Shown here in pieces: positions 37,354 through 48,841 of a DNA stretch of 64,000 bases. The stretch comes from Gemmatimonadota bacterium. Its GTDB lineage: Bacteria > Gemmatimonadota > Gemmatimonadetes > Longimicrobiales > Gaopeijiaceae. The notes under the pieces are model-generated. The model saw only the letters and a list, made by a program, of their open reading frames with translations. It was not told the origin of the DNA and ran no database searches. Each line of letters opens with the position of its first letter. Within the stretch, counting starts at the first letter, position 1. The stretch spans positions 1-64,000 of the forward strand of contig JAJDVT010000109.1 in assembly GCA_022826005.1 (NCBI GenBank), given 5' to 3'. The translations under genes and the position numbers were made by a program.

Positions 37354-38103
37354 TTGAACATCACCGTGTGCGTGAAACGCGTGCCCGACACGGAGACGCG
37401 GATCCGAATCGCCCCCGGCGGTACCGACATCGAGCGCGACGGCGTGAAGTACGTCCTGAGCCCCTACGACGAATTCGCCCTGGAGGCGGCGCTGCAGCTC
37501 GTGGAGGGGGCGGGAGCCGGTGAGGTCACGCTGCTGAGCTACGGACCCGAAGCCGCGAAGGAATCATTGCGGGCGGGGCTCGCGCTGGGCGCCCACCGGG
37601 CGGTGCTCCTGAAGGGGGACCCGGGGATGGACGGATGGGCGACGGCCCGGGTGCTCGCCGGCGAACTGGATGGCGGGGGCGCCGACCTCGTGCTCTTCGG
37701 CGTCAAGGCGGTGGACGACGACCAGCAGCAGGTGGGGCCCATGGTGGCGGAGCTCCTGGGGCGGCCCTGCGCGACATCGGTTGCGGCGGTCGACGTGGAC
37801 CGGGGCGTCGCGACCTGCCGCCGCGCGGTCGAGGGGGGCCAGGAGGTGGTGGAGATTGACCTGCCCGCGGTCGCGACCGTGACGAAGGGCCGCTACGAGC
37901 CCCGATACGCGTCGCTGCGCGGCATCATGATGGCCAAGCGCAAGCCGCTCGACGAGAAGGAGGCGCCCGCCGCCGAGGCCGGGCTGGTGGTGGAGCGGCT
38001 GGACCAGCCGCCACCGCGCCCCGAAGGCCGGATCGTCGGTGAGGGGCCGGACGCGGTCGCCGAACTCGTGAGGCTCCTGCGCGAGGAGGCGAAGGTTCTC
38101 TGA
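37354..38103 (+). CDS. etfB: Electron transfer flavoprotein beta subunit
   Basis: A 249-residue ETF beta subunit that, with EtfA, carries electrons from acyl-CoA dehydrogenases to the quinone pool. It shows the family start NITVCVKRVPDTETRIRI, the AMP-binding region (ALGAHRAVLLKGD), the VLFGVKAVDDDQQQVGPMVA segment and the recognition loop KRKPLDEKE near the C terminus. The start is TTG. The stop shares one base with the etfA start (TGATG), ensuring coupled synthesis. It sits next to many CoA-ester oxidation genes in the window but no dehydrogenase is adjacent. Confidence 0.94.
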   Translation: MNITVCVKRVPDTETRIRIAPGGTDIERDGVKYVLSPYDEFALEAALQLVEGAGAGEVTLLSYGPEAAKESLRAGLALGAHRAVLLKGDPGMDGWATARVLAGELDGGGADLVLFGVKAVDDDQQQVGPMVAELLGRPCATSVAAVDVDRGVATCRRAVEGGQEVVEIDLPAVATVTKGRYEPRYASLRGIMMAKRKPLDEKEAPAAEAGLVVERLDQPPPRPEGRIVGEGPDAVAELVRLLREEAKVL

Positions 38104-39089
38104 TGGCGGGTGTGCTCGCGGTCGCGGAGGTCAGGGACGGGGCGCTGAGGAGCGTCTCGCGCGAGGTGGTGTCTGCGGCGCGCGGGATCGCGGACGCGCT
38201 GGGGGGCGCCGTGGAGGCCGCCGCATGTGGCGGGCCGGGTGTGGGTGGGGCGGCCGGACCCCTGGCAGCGCAGGGAGCGGACCGGGTGGTTGGGATCGAG
38301 GCCGCGGGATGGGAGCCGGGGCGGGTGGACATCAGCGCGGCGGCGTTGGCCGCGCACGTCCGCAGCCGCGCGCATGCGGCGGTGGTCTTCGCGGCGACCG
38401 GGCCGGGTAGGGATCTGGCCCCCAGGGTCGCCGCGAAGCTGGACAGGCCGCTGCTCACCGACGTGACGGACGTCGAGGTGGACGGCGGCGACATCCTGGT
38501 GACGCGTCCGGTCTTTGCCGGGAAGGCCCTGGCGCGGGTGCGCGCGAAGGGGACGCCCGTGCTGCTTTCCATTAGGCCGAACGTCTTCGCGGTGACGGAG
38601 TCACCTCGTGACGCGGTCACCGAGGTGGTGAGCGCGGATCCGGCCGAAGGCACAGGCGGCTACCGCGTCAAGGGATTCGAGGCATCGGAGGGCGCCGCGC
38701 TCGATGTCTCCGAGGCCGAGATCGTGGTGTCGGGAGGGCGCGGAATGAAGGACCCCTCGAATTGGCACATTCTCGCCGACCTCCGCGAAGCCCTGGGAGA
38801 GACCGCCGCGCTGGGAGCGTCGCGGGCGGTGGTCGACGCCGGCTGGCGTCCACACGCGGAACAGGTGGGCCAGACCGGCAAGACCGTCACGCCCAGGCTC
38901 TACTTCGCCATGGCCATCTCCGGCGCGATCCAGCATCTCGCCGGGATGCGCACATCGGGGGTCATCGTCGCGGTCAACCGGGACGCCGACGCACCGATCT
39001 TCGGTGTTGCCGACTACGGGATCGTGGGGGACGTCTTCGAGATCGCGCCCAGGCTGGCCGAGGCCATCCGCGAGCTTCAGGACGACTGA
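38103..39089 (+). CDS. etfA: Electron transfer flavoprotein alpha subunit
   Basis: A 328-residue ETF alpha subunit. The N-terminal domain (1-190) is followed by the FAD-binding domain with IVVSGGRGM, the [13 protein letters not shown] segment, and the C-terminal signature [20 protein letters not shown] then [20 protein letters not shown] and [11 protein letters not shown]. All residues expected to bind FAD are in place. Convergent with the M23 gene 54 bp downstream. Confidence 0.95.
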   Translation: MAGVLAVAEVRDGALRSVSREVVSAARGIADALGGAVEAAACGGPGVGGAAGPLAAQGADRVVGIEAAGWEPGRVDISAAALAAHVRSRAHAAVVFAATGPGRDLAPRVAAKLDRPLLTDVTDVEVDGGDILVTRPVFAGKALARVRAKGTPVLLSIRPNVFAVTESPRDAVTEVVSADPAEGTGGYRVKGFEASEGAALDVSEAEIVVSGGRGMKDPSNWHILADLREALGETAALGASRAVVDAGWRPHAEQVGQTGKTVTPRLYFAMAISGAIQHLAGMRTSGVIVAVNRDADAPIFGVADYGIVGDVFEIAPRLAEAIRELQDD

Positions 39090-39143
39090 CCGGGCCGGCC
39101 GCTGTCCTCCCGGGCAGCCGCCGCAACCTCCGAGCCGGATCCG

Positions 39144-39581
39144 CTACCCCCCGGGGCGCCCGAGAAAGTGCACGGGATCCACTTCTCGTCCCCAGCGCCA
39201 AACCTCCAGGTGCAGGTGCGGCCCCGAGGCGGATCCCGACCGTCCGGACAGCCCGATGATGGTGGCCTTGGTGATCTCCTGGGCCGGTTCCACCAGAATC
39301 TCCGAAAGGTGCGCATAGACGGACAACAGATCGTCGCTGTGGTCGACCCACACGACGTTGCCGTACCCTTCCATCACTCCCGCAAACCGGACGCGTCCGC
39401 TCAGGATCGGCCGCACCCGGGTGCCGACCGGAACGGCGACATCCACGCCTCGGTGAACCTCCCCGATGAACCCGCCTCCGCGGACCCCGAAGGGCGAGCG
39501 GATCGGGCCCTCCAGGGGCCACTGCGGCGTCTGGCAGCCGAATGTGGCCAGCGCACAGAGTACAAGTACGGTCGCTCTCAT
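39144..39581 (-). CDS. M23 family peptidase, small lipoprotein
   Basis: A 145-residue lipoprotein (signal RATVLVLCALATFGC) that is essentially a bare LytM domain. Zinc ligands are present: H and D in VHRGVDVAVPVG, and HLH in SGPHLHLEVW. It probably trims peptidoglycan crosslinks or activates an amidase. The upstream 46-residue extension in this frame is within moeA and is not part of it: ATG 39581 overlaps the moeA stop as ATGA. Confidence 0.88.
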   Translation of the reverse strand: MRATVLVLCALATFGCQTPQWPLEGPIRSPFGVRGGGFIGEVHRGVDVAVPVGTRVRPILSGRVRFAGVMEGYGNVVWVDHSDDLLSVYAHLSEILVEPAQEITKATIIGLSGRSGSASGPHLHLEVWRWGREVDPVHFLGRPGG

Positions 39582-40858
39582 CGTCTCCCCGGCAGGAGGA
39601 TGACGGAAACGGGCTCGTTGCGGCAAATCTCGACGCGCCCCTCGGGGACCACCGCAAGGCCATCCGCTCCGGGCAGGGATCTTACCAGGCCGCTTCCCTG
39701 AGGCCCGGTGAGTGCGCACCGGGTCCAGCCGCCGTCCTCATCGTCGTGCAGCCTGACGCGAAAGAACTGGGTGAGTCGAGGCGCGGACCGGAGTTCGTCG
39801 TCCGTGCGCGCGGTCACCGTGATCCCCGCCGTCCGCACCGCCCCAAGCCTGGCGCGCAGATAGGGCGCCACGAAGACGTGAAAGGTGACGAAGGCGGAGG
39901 CCGGGTTGCCGGGCAGACCGAAGACCGGCAACTCCTCCCCCGCGCCGGTGCGAAGGTGCCCGAAGGAGAGTGGGCTGCCGGGACGGACCCGGGCACGCCA
40001 GAAGTCGAGCCGGAAGGGGAAGCGCAGGAGGATCCGCTTGAGAAGGTCCTTTTCTCCCATGGACGCTCCTCCGGTCGTGACCAGAACGTCGATCCCCTGC
40101 AGGGAAGCCAGCGTCTCCTCCAGCCCGGCGGGATCGTCGGGGGCGATTCCCAGGTCGACGGGCACGCCTCCCGCCTCCGTCACCGACGCGGCGATCATGC
40201 CCCGATTCGAGTCCGGGATGCCCTCCCCGGCGATCACGCGTTCGAAACGCTCGGCCCCGACCAGCTCGTCGCCACTGGACAGGACTCCCACGCGGGGCCG
40301 CCGAAACACGAAGACCCGCTCGCACCCGCTGGCCGCAATCACCGGCAGCGTCCCGGAGTGGACCACCGCTCCCGCCACAACGGTCTCGTCTCCGGCACGC
40401 ATGTCCTTGCCCGCCCCCCGGACGTGCTTGCCCAGATCGTCGAGACGGCGCAGAACCACATGTCCTGGGGTGTCCTCGCCGTCGGTGTGCTCCACGCGGA
40501 TCACCGAGTCGAAGCCAACCGGCAGCGGCCCACCGGTCATCACGCGAACTGCGGCCCCGGGCTCGATGCCCTCCAGCGGAACCGAACCCGGGTAGGAGCG
40601 CCCCGTTACCGGGAGGCGAACCTCCTCCGCGGGAATGCGTCCGGCGAGTGCGTCGCTCCTGACGGCGTAACCGTCCATGGCGCTGTTGGGCCACGCAGGA
40701 AGCGTTGCCCGAGCCCGCACGGAGCGGGCGAGCGACCGCCCCACCGCGCGCACCGGATCCATCCGGATCTCCGGCATCGGCGAAGCGTGAGCCAGGATCC
40801 GCGCGAGCGCCTCGTCGAGGGAGAGCCAGTCGGCCCGGAGGCGCTCGAAGTCGGCCAT
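39578..40858 (-). CDS. moeA: Molybdopterin molybdotransferase MoeA
   Basis: A 426-residue enzyme inserting molybdate into adenylylated molybdopterin. Signature segments are LPAWPNSAMDGYAVR, GAAVRVMTGGPLPVG, RVGVLSSGDELV, DSNRGMIAASV, VLVTTGGASMGEKD and FGLPGNPASAFVTF. Length is slightly above E. coli MoeA. The moaC gene at 50053 belongs to the same pathway. It is followed with overlap by the M23 lipoprotein. Confidence 0.95.
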   Translation of the reverse strand: MADFERLRADWLSLDEALARILAHASPMPEIRMDPVRAVGRSLARSVRARATLPAWPNSAMDGYAVRSDALAGRIPAEEVRLPVTGRSYPGSVPLEGIEPGAAVRVMTGGPLPVGFDSVIRVEHTDGEDTPGHVVLRRLDDLGKHVRGAGKDMRAGDETVVAGAVVHSGTLPVIAASGCERVFVFRRPRVGVLSSGDELVGAERFERVIAGEGIPDSNRGMIAASVTEAGGVPVDLGIAPDDPAGLEETLASLQGIDVLVTTGGASMGEKDLLKRILLRFPFRLDFWRARVRPGSPLSFGHLRTGAGEELPVFGLPGNPASAFVTFHVFVAPYLRARLGAVRTAGITVTARTDDELRSAPRLTQFFRVRLHDDEDGGWTRCALTGPQGSGLVRSLPGADGLAVVPEGRVEICRNEPVSVILLPGRR

Positions 40859-40871
40859 ACGCCCGGAAGTA

Positions 40872-41594
40872 TCAGAACCGCCAGCCGAGACTCAGCGTCA
40901 GCGCGCTGCCGGCAACCCACTGCCGCTGTTCCAGCTGCCCGCTCTCCTGGCCGCCTTCGGTCGGTGGCCGCTTGTTGGGATCCTGGAAGCCGCCTGGCGT
41001 GAGGATCCTCCAGAACGTCGTGCTCGCATCCGCGCGCAGCATCAGCCTCGAGGTGAGCGACACCCTCAATCCGGTACCGGCGTTCGCGGTGAAGGCCGTT
41101 CCGAAATCGAAGAGGTCCTCCGGGAGCAGTTCCCGTTCCCGTTCGCCCTCGGTCGCCAGGTCGGCCGCCAGTCCGCCTCCGAGGAAGATGTGAGGGCTGA
41201 TCCGGCGCCAGGTCCGCCGCCCGGTAAGGCTGAAGTCGATTCGGGCGTCGAGCATGACGAGGTGAACGGGGGTTTCGCCGATCGACCAGTCGTCCCTCGC
41301 GCGGCGGGGATCGATGACCGCGCGATCGGTGGGCAGATAGGTCACGAGGCCCTCGAAGAAGATGGGGCCGGCGGCCTCGATCGCGTACCGTGCCCCGAAG
41401 ACCGGACCCGGGCGCGGGCCCAGGTCGTACCTGCCGGGATCGGCGGGCATATAGCCGGAGATCATGGAGACCTCCTGGCGTCCTTCGATGAAGCGATAGG
41501 AAGAGGGGATCAGCTGCGCGTCAGCCGGACCGGCCAGGGTCGCAACCGCTGCCAGCAGAGGCACGGCGCCGTGCACGGTGGAACGAATCTTCAT
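40872..41594 (-). CDS. Exported outer-membrane beta-barrel-like protein
   Basis: About 240 residues with signal peptide (KIRSTVHGAVPLLAAVATLAG, ending ADAQ) and alternating hydrophobic strands separated by charged turns, ending in SALTLSLGWRF. A terminal aromatic residue preceded by alternating hydrophobics is typical of outer-membrane barrels of 8 strands. Start ATG 41594 fits the signal peptide; ATG 41615 is also possible. It is 13 bp upstream of moeA but unrelated. Function unknown. Confidence 0.7.
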   Translation of the reverse strand: MKIRSTVHGAVPLLAAVATLAGPADAQLIPSSYRFIEGRQEVSMISGYMPADPGRYDLGPRPGPVFGARYAIEAAGPIFFEGLVTYLPTDRAVIDPRRARDDWSIGETPVHLVMLDARIDFSLTGRRTWRRISPHIFLGGGLAADLATEGERERELLPEDLFDFGTAFTANAGTGLRVSLTSRLMLRADASTTFWRILTPGGFQDPNKRPPTEGGQESGQLEQRQWVAGSALTLSLGWRF

Positions 41595-41790
41595 CGACTC
41601 TCGGAGAAGGGACATTCTTGGCGTTGGACTCCTGTGAATGTAATCTGTTTCGGCGGGTGGGTCCGGGGCTGGCCGCTCGGCGTCCTGACTCCTGCGGCCA
41701 ACCGTTTCCGTAGGGTTCGGGTACGAATGTGGTGCAGCAACACGATGAATGGTTGTCGGCACTGATGCCGATCAGGGAGATACGGGACTG

Positions 41791-42600
41791 ATGCGCTGTT
41801 CGACTTGTGGCGAGAATCTTCTCCAGGGGGAGGATCGGTGCCCGACGTGCGGTGCCGTGGTGGTGCGGCGTCCGGCTTCCGCTCCGCGGGAACGCGTCCG
41901 TGGCGTCCGCGAGTGCGCCCGCTGCGGCTATCGGGGTGACGGCATCCCGTACTTCCGCAAGCCGCTGCACGCTGCGCTGCTCGCGGGCGTGAGCTTTCCG
42001 ACCTTCGGCATTGGCGGACTGATCTACTACGCGGCGTACCGCCGCAACCTCGTCTGCCCGGACTGCGGCCTCGGATGGGAAAAGGCTCTCCAGCGCGGCC
42101 GGTTGGAGGGACCGGAGCAGCCGGCGCCGCTGGCAGCGACTCCAGGGACCGGCGTCAATCCGGTCGTGGGCCCGCTGCCTCCGAGCGGCATCGGGCGGAG
42201 AGTGTTCGGGGTCTCGCTGGGGGTACTGGCCATCCTGATGATCGTCACTGGTGTCGCCGATGGATTCGAACCGCAACTCGTCCTCACGGGTTCGATGTTC
42301 GGAATGGGCGGATCCGGGATGTTCCTGTGGGGTTGGCAGGCCCTGCAGAACCGCCGCCGCGCGGTTCTCCAGGGACTGGGGCGAAAGGTCCTCATGCTGG
42401 CCAGCGAGCGGAGCGGGGTCGTGACGGTCACGGAGGTTGCCGCCGAACTGGACCTCAGCCTGGAGGCGGCCGAGAAGCTGATGATCGGGATGGACGACGG
42501 CTTCAGGGTCCGCTGCGACATCACCGAAGAAGGCGTGATGTACTACGAGTTCCCCGAGTTGCGGCACAAGGGGCGGTTGCAGCCGGGCGAAACGGGGTAG
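41791..42600 (+). CDS. Zinc-ribbon membrane protein with C-terminal winged helix
   Basis: About 269 residues. The N terminus has a zinc ribbon (MRCSTCGENLLQGEDRCPTCG), then a second CxxC pair (ECARCGYRG and LVCPDCGLGW) around a hydrophobic hairpin. Two membrane helices follow (about 140-185). The C-terminal 70 residues (SGVVTVTEVAAELDLSLEAAEKL) look like a winged-helix domain. Such architecture suggests a membrane-tethered regulator, but I recognise no named family. AGGGAG lies before ATG 41791. Confidence 0.75.
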   Translation: MRCSTCGENLLQGEDRCPTCGAVVVRRPASAPRERVRGVRECARCGYRGDGIPYFRKPLHAALLAGVSFPTFGIGGLIYYAAYRRNLVCPDCGLGWEKALQRGRLEGPEQPAPLAATPGTGVNPVVGPLPPSGIGRRVFGVSLGVLAILMIVTGVADGFEPQLVLTGSMFGMGGSGMFLWGWQALQNRRRAVLQGLGRKVLMLASERSGVVTVTEVAAELDLSLEAAEKLMIGMDDGFRVRCDITEEGVMYYEFPELRHKGRLQPGETG

Positions 42601-42699
42601 TGCCCCCAAACCGGAATCCGCGGACTTCTCTCTGCCGGCGCATCCCGGACCGGACCGGGACATCGGAGCACGCGGCCTTCTTCCGGCTCGGCTTCGCAT

Positions 42700-42705
42700 T
42701 ATAAT
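42700..42705 (+). promoter_or_regulatory. TATAAT -10 box
   Basis: A perfect consensus TATAAT stands alone in GC-rich DNA 41 bp before the 85-residue gene at 42746. The -35 region 17 bp upstream (CTTCTT) is poor. The box lies inside the longer reading frame that starts at 42704, so it supports the downstream GTG 42746 as the true start of the gene. Confidence 0.5.
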
Positions 42706-42745
42706 GGTGGCGCATTCGAGACTTTCCCCCGAATCAGGAGTACCG

Positions 42746-43003
42746 GTGCGACAGTTCGTTGATGGCCGAGGAAACGCCTGGGTGGCCTCGGTGGCCGAAG
42801 AGGGCGGCGGCGACTACAAGGGACGCTTCTACCTGCTGCTCGAAGGCGCGGAACAGGACGGCGGCGGTCGCCGGGTTGCCCTGGCCGACGTGCGCTGGAA
42901 CTCCCTCAAGACCGCGCGGCGCACCCTGGGCACGATGTCCGTAGTCGAACTCCGCCGCCGGTTGAGGTCGGCGCTGGGAAGGAGCGGGGGGTCGGGGTCA
43001 TGA
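42746..43003 (+). CDS. Small hypothetical protein upstream of acs
   Basis: An 85-residue protein, [20 protein letters not shown] then [16 protein letters not shown] and [24 protein letters not shown]. Beta strands at the N terminus and a basic helix at the C terminus are predicted by eye. GTG 42746 is preceded by AGGAG with 5 nt spacing. Its stop overlaps the acs start (ATGA), so it is translated with acs and may regulate it. No family recognised. Confidence 0.7.
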   Translation: MRQFVDGRGNAWVASVAEEGGGDYKGRFYLLLEGAEQDGGGRRVALADVRWNSLKTARRTLGTMSVVELRRRLRSALGRSGGSGS

Positions 43004-44949
43004 GCGACCCTGTGGCCCTGGAAGCGCTACTGACCGAAGACCGCAGGTTCGCTCCACCGGAAGGGTTCGCTTCGCGCGCCTTCGTGGCCGATCCGGCGAT
43101 CTACGACGAGGCTGAGGACTTTGAGGAGTTCTGGGCCCGCTGGGCGGAGAAGCTTCACTGGTTCCGCCGGTGGGACCGGGTTCTCGAGTGGACCCCTCCC
43201 TACGCGAAGTGGTTCGTGGGGGGCAGGCTGAACGTGTGCTACAACTGCGTGGATCGTCATCTGGACGGGCCCGGGAAGGACAGGACGGCCCTCATCTGGG
43301 AAGGGGAGACCGGCGAGCGCCGCGAGCTCACGTACCGGGATCTGGGCGCCGAAGCGGGGCGGTTCGCCAACGTGCTCAAGGACCTCGGGGTCAGGAAAGG
43401 CGACCGCGTTGCCATCTACATGCCGATGATCCCGGAGACGGTGTACGCCATGCTCGCCTGTGCCCGGATCGGGGCGGTTCATTCGGTCGTCTTCGGGGGC
43501 TTCAGCCCCGATTCGCTCGCCGACCGGATCAACGACGCCCGGGCCGAAGTGCTGATTACCGCGGATGGCGGATACCGGCGGGGGCGCGTCGTGCCGCTCA
43601 AGCGCAACGCCGACGAAGCCGTCCAGCGGTGCCCCTCCATCCGGCATGTGGTGGTCGTGGCCCGTGGCGGGCTCGATTTGCATCGGGACTTCACCATGGT
43701 GCAGGGCAGGGACCACTGGTACCACGAACTGGCATCCAGGGTCAGCGACCGCTGTCCCCCGGAGGAAATGGATGCGGAGGACCTCCTCTACATCCTCTAT
43801 ACGTCGGGCACGACGGGTAAGCCCAAGGGCGTCGTCCACACCACGGGCGGATACCTGACCCAGGTCCACGCCACCACCAGAACGGTCTTCGACCTGCGGG
43901 ACGACGACGTCTACTGGTGTACGGCCGATGTGGGCTGGGTGACCGGACACAGCTACATCGTGTACGGCCCGCTTTCGGCCGGGGCGACCGTCGTGATCTA
44001 CGAGGGCGCGCCGGACTGGCCCGACAAGGGGCGGTTCTGGAAGATCTGCGAGGATCTCGGCGTCACCATCTTCTACACGGCCCCGACGGCCATCCGCGCG
44101 TTCATGCAGTGGGGCGACCGGTGGCCGGGTGCGTACGACCTGGGCCGGCTGCGATTGCTCGGCACGGTGGGCGAGCCCATCAACCCGGAGGCCTGGATGT
44201 GGTACCACCGCGTGATCGGAGGCGCACGCTGCCCGATCGTGGACACGTGGTGGCAGACCGAGACCGGCGCAATCATGATCACGCCGCTGCCCGGCGTGAC
44301 ACACACCCGGCCCGGCAGCGCCTGCCGCGCCTTCCCCGGGATCCAGGCCGCCCTCCTCAGCGAAGCGGGAGACCCCGTCGACGCCGGCTACCTGGCGATC
44401 ACCCGTCCGTGGCCCTCGATGCTGCGGACCATCTACGGCGACGACGAGCGCTACCGCGAGACCTACTGGTCGAAGTGGGACGGAGTCTATTTTCCCGGCG
44501 ACGGCGCGAAGCGGGACGACGACGGCTACCTGTGGATTTTGGGGCGGGTGGACGATGTGCTCAACGTGGCCGGTCACCGCATCGGCACCATGGAGGTGGA
44601 GAGCGCGCTGGTCGAGCACTCCGCCGTGGCCGAGGCAGCGGTCGTGGGCAAGGCCCACCCGGTGAAGGGGCAGGCGATCGCCGCCTTCGTCACCCTGATG
44701 CAGGGGATGGACGGGAGCGACGCGCTGGCCGATGAGCTCCGGGCCCACGTCGCCCGGGCCATCGGTCCGATCGCACGGCCCGAGGACATCCTCTTCACGG
44801 CCGATCTGCCCAAGACCCGTTCGGGGAAGATAATGAGGCGGCTGCTGGGCGACATCGCCGCGGGCAGGGCGCTGGGTGACACCACGACGCTGGCCGACCC
44901 GGCCGTTGTGCAGGAACTGAAGGAGGGATACGAAGCGCGGGAGGAATGA
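43000..44949 (+). CDS. acs: Acetyl-CoA synthetase
   Basis: A 649-residue Acs that makes acetyl-CoA from acetate, ATP and CoA. Motifs include [31 protein letters not shown] (adenine and acetate pocket), [20 protein letters not shown] and the acetylatable catalytic lysine in [10 protein letters not shown] near the C terminus. The N-terminal ACAS domain ([20 protein letters not shown]) is complete. Start overlaps the small upstream gene by four bases. Confidence 0.96.
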   Translation: MSDPVALEALLTEDRRFAPPEGFASRAFVADPAIYDEAEDFEEFWARWAEKLHWFRRWDRVLEWTPPYAKWFVGGRLNVCYNCVDRHLDGPGKDRTALIWEGETGERRELTYRDLGAEAGRFANVLKDLGVRKGDRVAIYMPMIPETVYAMLACARIGAVHSVVFGGFSPDSLADRINDARAEVLITADGGYRRGRVVPLKRNADEAVQRCPSIRHVVVVARGGLDLHRDFTMVQGRDHWYHELASRVSDRCPPEEMDAEDLLYILYTSGTTGKPKGVVHTTGGYLTQVHATTRTVFDLRDDDVYWCTADVGWVTGHSYIVYGPLSAGATVVIYEGAPDWPDKGRFWKICEDLGVTIFYTAPTAIRAFMQWGDRWPGAYDLGRLRLLGTVGEPINPEAWMWYHRVIGGARCPIVDTWWQTETGAIMITPLPGVTHTRPGSACRAFPGIQAALLSEAGDPVDAGYLAITRPWPSMLRTIYGDDERYRETYWSKWDGVYFPGDGAKRDDDGYLWILGRVDDVLNVAGHRIGTMEVESALVEHSAVAEAAVVGKAHPVKGQAIAAFVTLMQGMDGSDALADELRAHVARAIGPIARPEDILFTADLPKTRSGKIMRRLLGDIAAGRALGDTTTLADPAVVQELKEGYEAREE

Positions 44950-45105
44950 AACGGGCGGCTCGATGAGGAAACATTCCACGGGGCTTCCGGGTATCACTCC
45001 GGCGAAGGCACGCATGCCTTTGGGCCGGTTCGCCATCCGGAAAGGAAATCCGGCCAGAAGTCAAACCGGAACAGGGAGGGCCACATTACCCGGAGGAGGC
45101 GCACG

Positions 45106-45477
45106 ATCGAAGCGGGACGAACCGCGATCCGAAGGCCGGGGAAGAAGAGTGGATTTGCGGCGATTCTGCCTGGAGTGCTGCTGGCGGGGTGCGTCACGGG
45201 AGGCACTGGTAGCGAGAACTACCTGACGATCTTCGTCGACAACTTCGAGGGGCAGGCCGTCGTGGTGAGCATCGGGCCGGACACCTGGTGCCAGGTGGAC
45301 GCACGCCTGACTCGTCATTCCTGTCGCTTCGGGTGGACCGGGACGGGAAACCTGGAGGTGCAGGTCAACAACCCGTCCATGGACAGGAATCATGTGGCCC
45401 GGGCCGCTCGCGTTTCGTCGGGTGACCGCCTGTGCCTGCAGGTGCGGGATACCGGGGTTCAACTGCGAAGGTGCTGA
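45106..45477 (+). CDS. Small lipoprotein, paralogue 1
   Basis: A lipoprotein-like frame with signal KKSGFAAILPGVLLAGC and a mature domain LTIFVDNFEGQAVVVSIG, then RHSCRFGWTG and RVSSGDRLCLQV, ending QLRRC. It is about half identical to the next gene. No ATG, GTG or TTG lies in a suitable place: GTG 45175 would cut the signal to five residues. ATC 45106, preceded by AGGAGG with a 6-nt gap, and ATT 45085 are possible noncanonical starts, so the 5' end is uncertain. Four cysteines in the mature part could form disulfides. Confidence 0.6.
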   Translation: MEAGRTAIRRPGKKSGFAAILPGVLLAGCVTGGTGSENYLTIFVDNFEGQAVVVSIGPDTWCQVDARLTRHSCRFGWTGTGNLEVQVNNPSMDRNHVARAARVSSGDRLCLQVRDTGVQLRRC

Positions 45478-45845
45478 TTGGAACCAGGCATTCATGGCTC
45501 GGTACGGAGCGGTTGGCACTCTCCGCGGCTCTGCTTGCCGCGCTGCTGGGAGGGTGTGCCCTGGGGTGGAAGCGCTCCCCGCGCCATCTGACGCTCTTTG
45601 TCACCAACTTCGAATTGGACCCGGTCGTGGTGAGCGTGGGAAGTCCTGATGACGAGTGCGAGGTAGAGGGGAGCGTGGTCCGCCATGAATGTCGCTACCC
45701 GTGGGTGGGGGCGGACGGCCTGTATGTGGTGGTTCAGATGCCGTCCGAGGAAAAGTCCCATGTGGCCCGCCTCGATCGGGTCTCATCCGGGGATCGGATT
45801 TGCCTGATGGTCTGGAGCAGCGAGGTTCAGCTGCGAAGGTGCTGA
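45471..45845 (+). CDS. Small lipoprotein, paralogue 2
   Basis: About 124 residues: signal with lipobox LLAALLGGC, then LTLFVTNFELDPVVVSVG, RHECRYPWVGADGLYVVVQ and RVSSGDRICLMVW, ending QLRRC exactly like its neighbour. It arose by tandem duplication. GTG 45471 overlaps the end of paralogue 1 by 7 bp. The family also includes the lipoprotein at 24052. Function unknown; the fold looks like a small beta sandwich exposed in the periplasm. Confidence 0.7.
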   Translation: MLIGTRHSWLGTERLALSAALLAALLGGCALGWKRSPRHLTLFVTNFELDPVVVSVGSPDDECEVEGSVVRHECRYPWVGADGLYVVVQMPSEEKSHVARLDRVSSGDRICLMVWSSEVQLRRC

Positions 45846-45852
45846 CCGGCGC

Positions 45853-45885
45853 ATGGGGACCGCCCGGGCGCGGGTCACCGTCCCC
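45853..45885. terminator. Possible bidirectional hairpin between convergent genes
   Basis: TGGGGAC at 45853-45859 pairs with GTCCCCA at 45879-45885, with an inner palindrome CGCCCGGGCG. It lies between the convergent lipoprotein and acyltransferase genes. No T-tract follows, so it would be a weak intrinsic terminator. Confidence 0.35.
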
Positions 45886-45921
45886 ACGGCGGCCACTTGC
45901 CGAGGATTGCTTCTGGAACCG

Positions 45922-46764
45922 CTACTCCTCCCCCAGGGGATCCCGCGTCTCCGGACGGTCCAGCGGCTCCGGTTTCCTCCTGACAAGACGCGCCGGCACA
46001 CCTGCGTGGACCGCGCCCGGCTCGGTGTCGCGGGACACCAGTGCACCGGCGCCGATCATCGAATCGGGGGCAAGTTTGACCCCGGCGAGAATCGTGGCGT
46101 GGTAGGCGATCCGAACGCGCTCGCCGATCACCGTGGCCGGCGTGCGCACGTCCCGCGCTTCGCTGACGTGGTGGCTGTGGGAGTAGACGTTGGCATAGTC
46201 CGAAACGGATGCGCCGCTGCCGATCCGGATGCCTCCGCGGTCGTCCAGCAGGACATGGCGGTGCACGACCACGTCGTCCCCCACCTCCATTCCGTAGCCG
46301 AAGCTGAACTTCACGAAGTGAAAGGCCTTGAAGTTCCTGCCGCAGCGCTTGAAGATCCGCCTGGCCAGCATGCGCCGGAACTTGACCCCCAGGTGCACGT
46401 TCTCTCCCAGGATGCTCTTGTCGAACATCTCCCATAGCCAGAGCAGAGGTTTGACCCGGTAGTACCGCTGGGGATCGATGTCCCGGTAGTACTCGGGTTC
46501 CAGAGTGATGTTGCGGGGGTCCAGCTGGTCCCGCGCGATCCGGCTGGCGAGGGATGCGTCGCCGTCGCCGGCCGCTGCAGCCGGGAATCCGCCGGGGAAA
46601 TGAATGCTCTCGAGCACCCGCCGGCAGAAGTCGTTGGGGTCGGTGGCGGGGTCGGAGAGCTCTTCGTCGAGCCGGGCAAGCCAGCGGTCGCAGGCGCGCT
46701 CCGACGCCGGATCCGGTGGAACCCGGCGCAGGGGCAGGAAACGGAAATCGCTCGGGGAAGACAT
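45922..46764 (-). CDS. Hexapeptide-repeat acyltransferase
   Basis: A 280-residue protein. The N-terminal half is helical (about 1-130, with YYRVKPLLWLWEMFDKSILG), and the C-terminal half is a left-handed beta helix of hexapeptide turns (VGDDVVVHRHVLLDDRGGIRIG, then VYSHSHHVSEARDV and ATVIGERVRIAYHATILAGVKL). The histidine-rich turn SHSHH and the final GVPARLVR match LbetaH O-acetyltransferases of the maltose/NodL type. The substrate is unknown; a sugar or cell-wall polyol is typical. Confidence 0.82.
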   Translation of the reverse strand: MSSPSDFRFLPLRRVPPDPASERACDRWLARLDEELSDPATDPNDFCRRVLESIHFPGGFPAAAAGDGDASLASRIARDQLDPRNITLEPEYYRDIDPQRYYRVKPLLWLWEMFDKSILGENVHLGVKFRRMLARRIFKRCGRNFKAFHFVKFSFGYGMEVGDDVVVHRHVLLDDRGGIRIGSGASVSDYANVYSHSHHVSEARDVRTPATVIGERVRIAYHATILAGVKLAPDSMIGAGALVSRDTEPGAVHAGVPARLVRRKPEPLDRPETRDPLGEE

Positions 46765-46813
46765 GGTCCCGTAAGATAGCGATGCCGTGCGAGCCTTGGT
46801 GCACGGCCCGCTG

Positions 46814-46839
46814 GCGACGCCCGCTTGCGGACCGGCGCC
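46814..46839. repeat. Isolated copy of the GCTTGCGG intergenic repeat
   Basis: GCGACGCCCGCTTGCGG plus the following ACCGGCGCC matches 22419-22444 at 23 of 26 positions. It lies between the divergent acyltransferase and DUF2281-like genes, 24 kb from the other copies, so the element is dispersed. Confidence 0.5.
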
Positions 46840-46875
46840 TTGCGCTCAGGGGCCGTCCGGCGCTTCATTCATGGC

Positions 46876-48833
<1,958 letters not shown>

Positions 48834-48841
48834 GGACCGCC

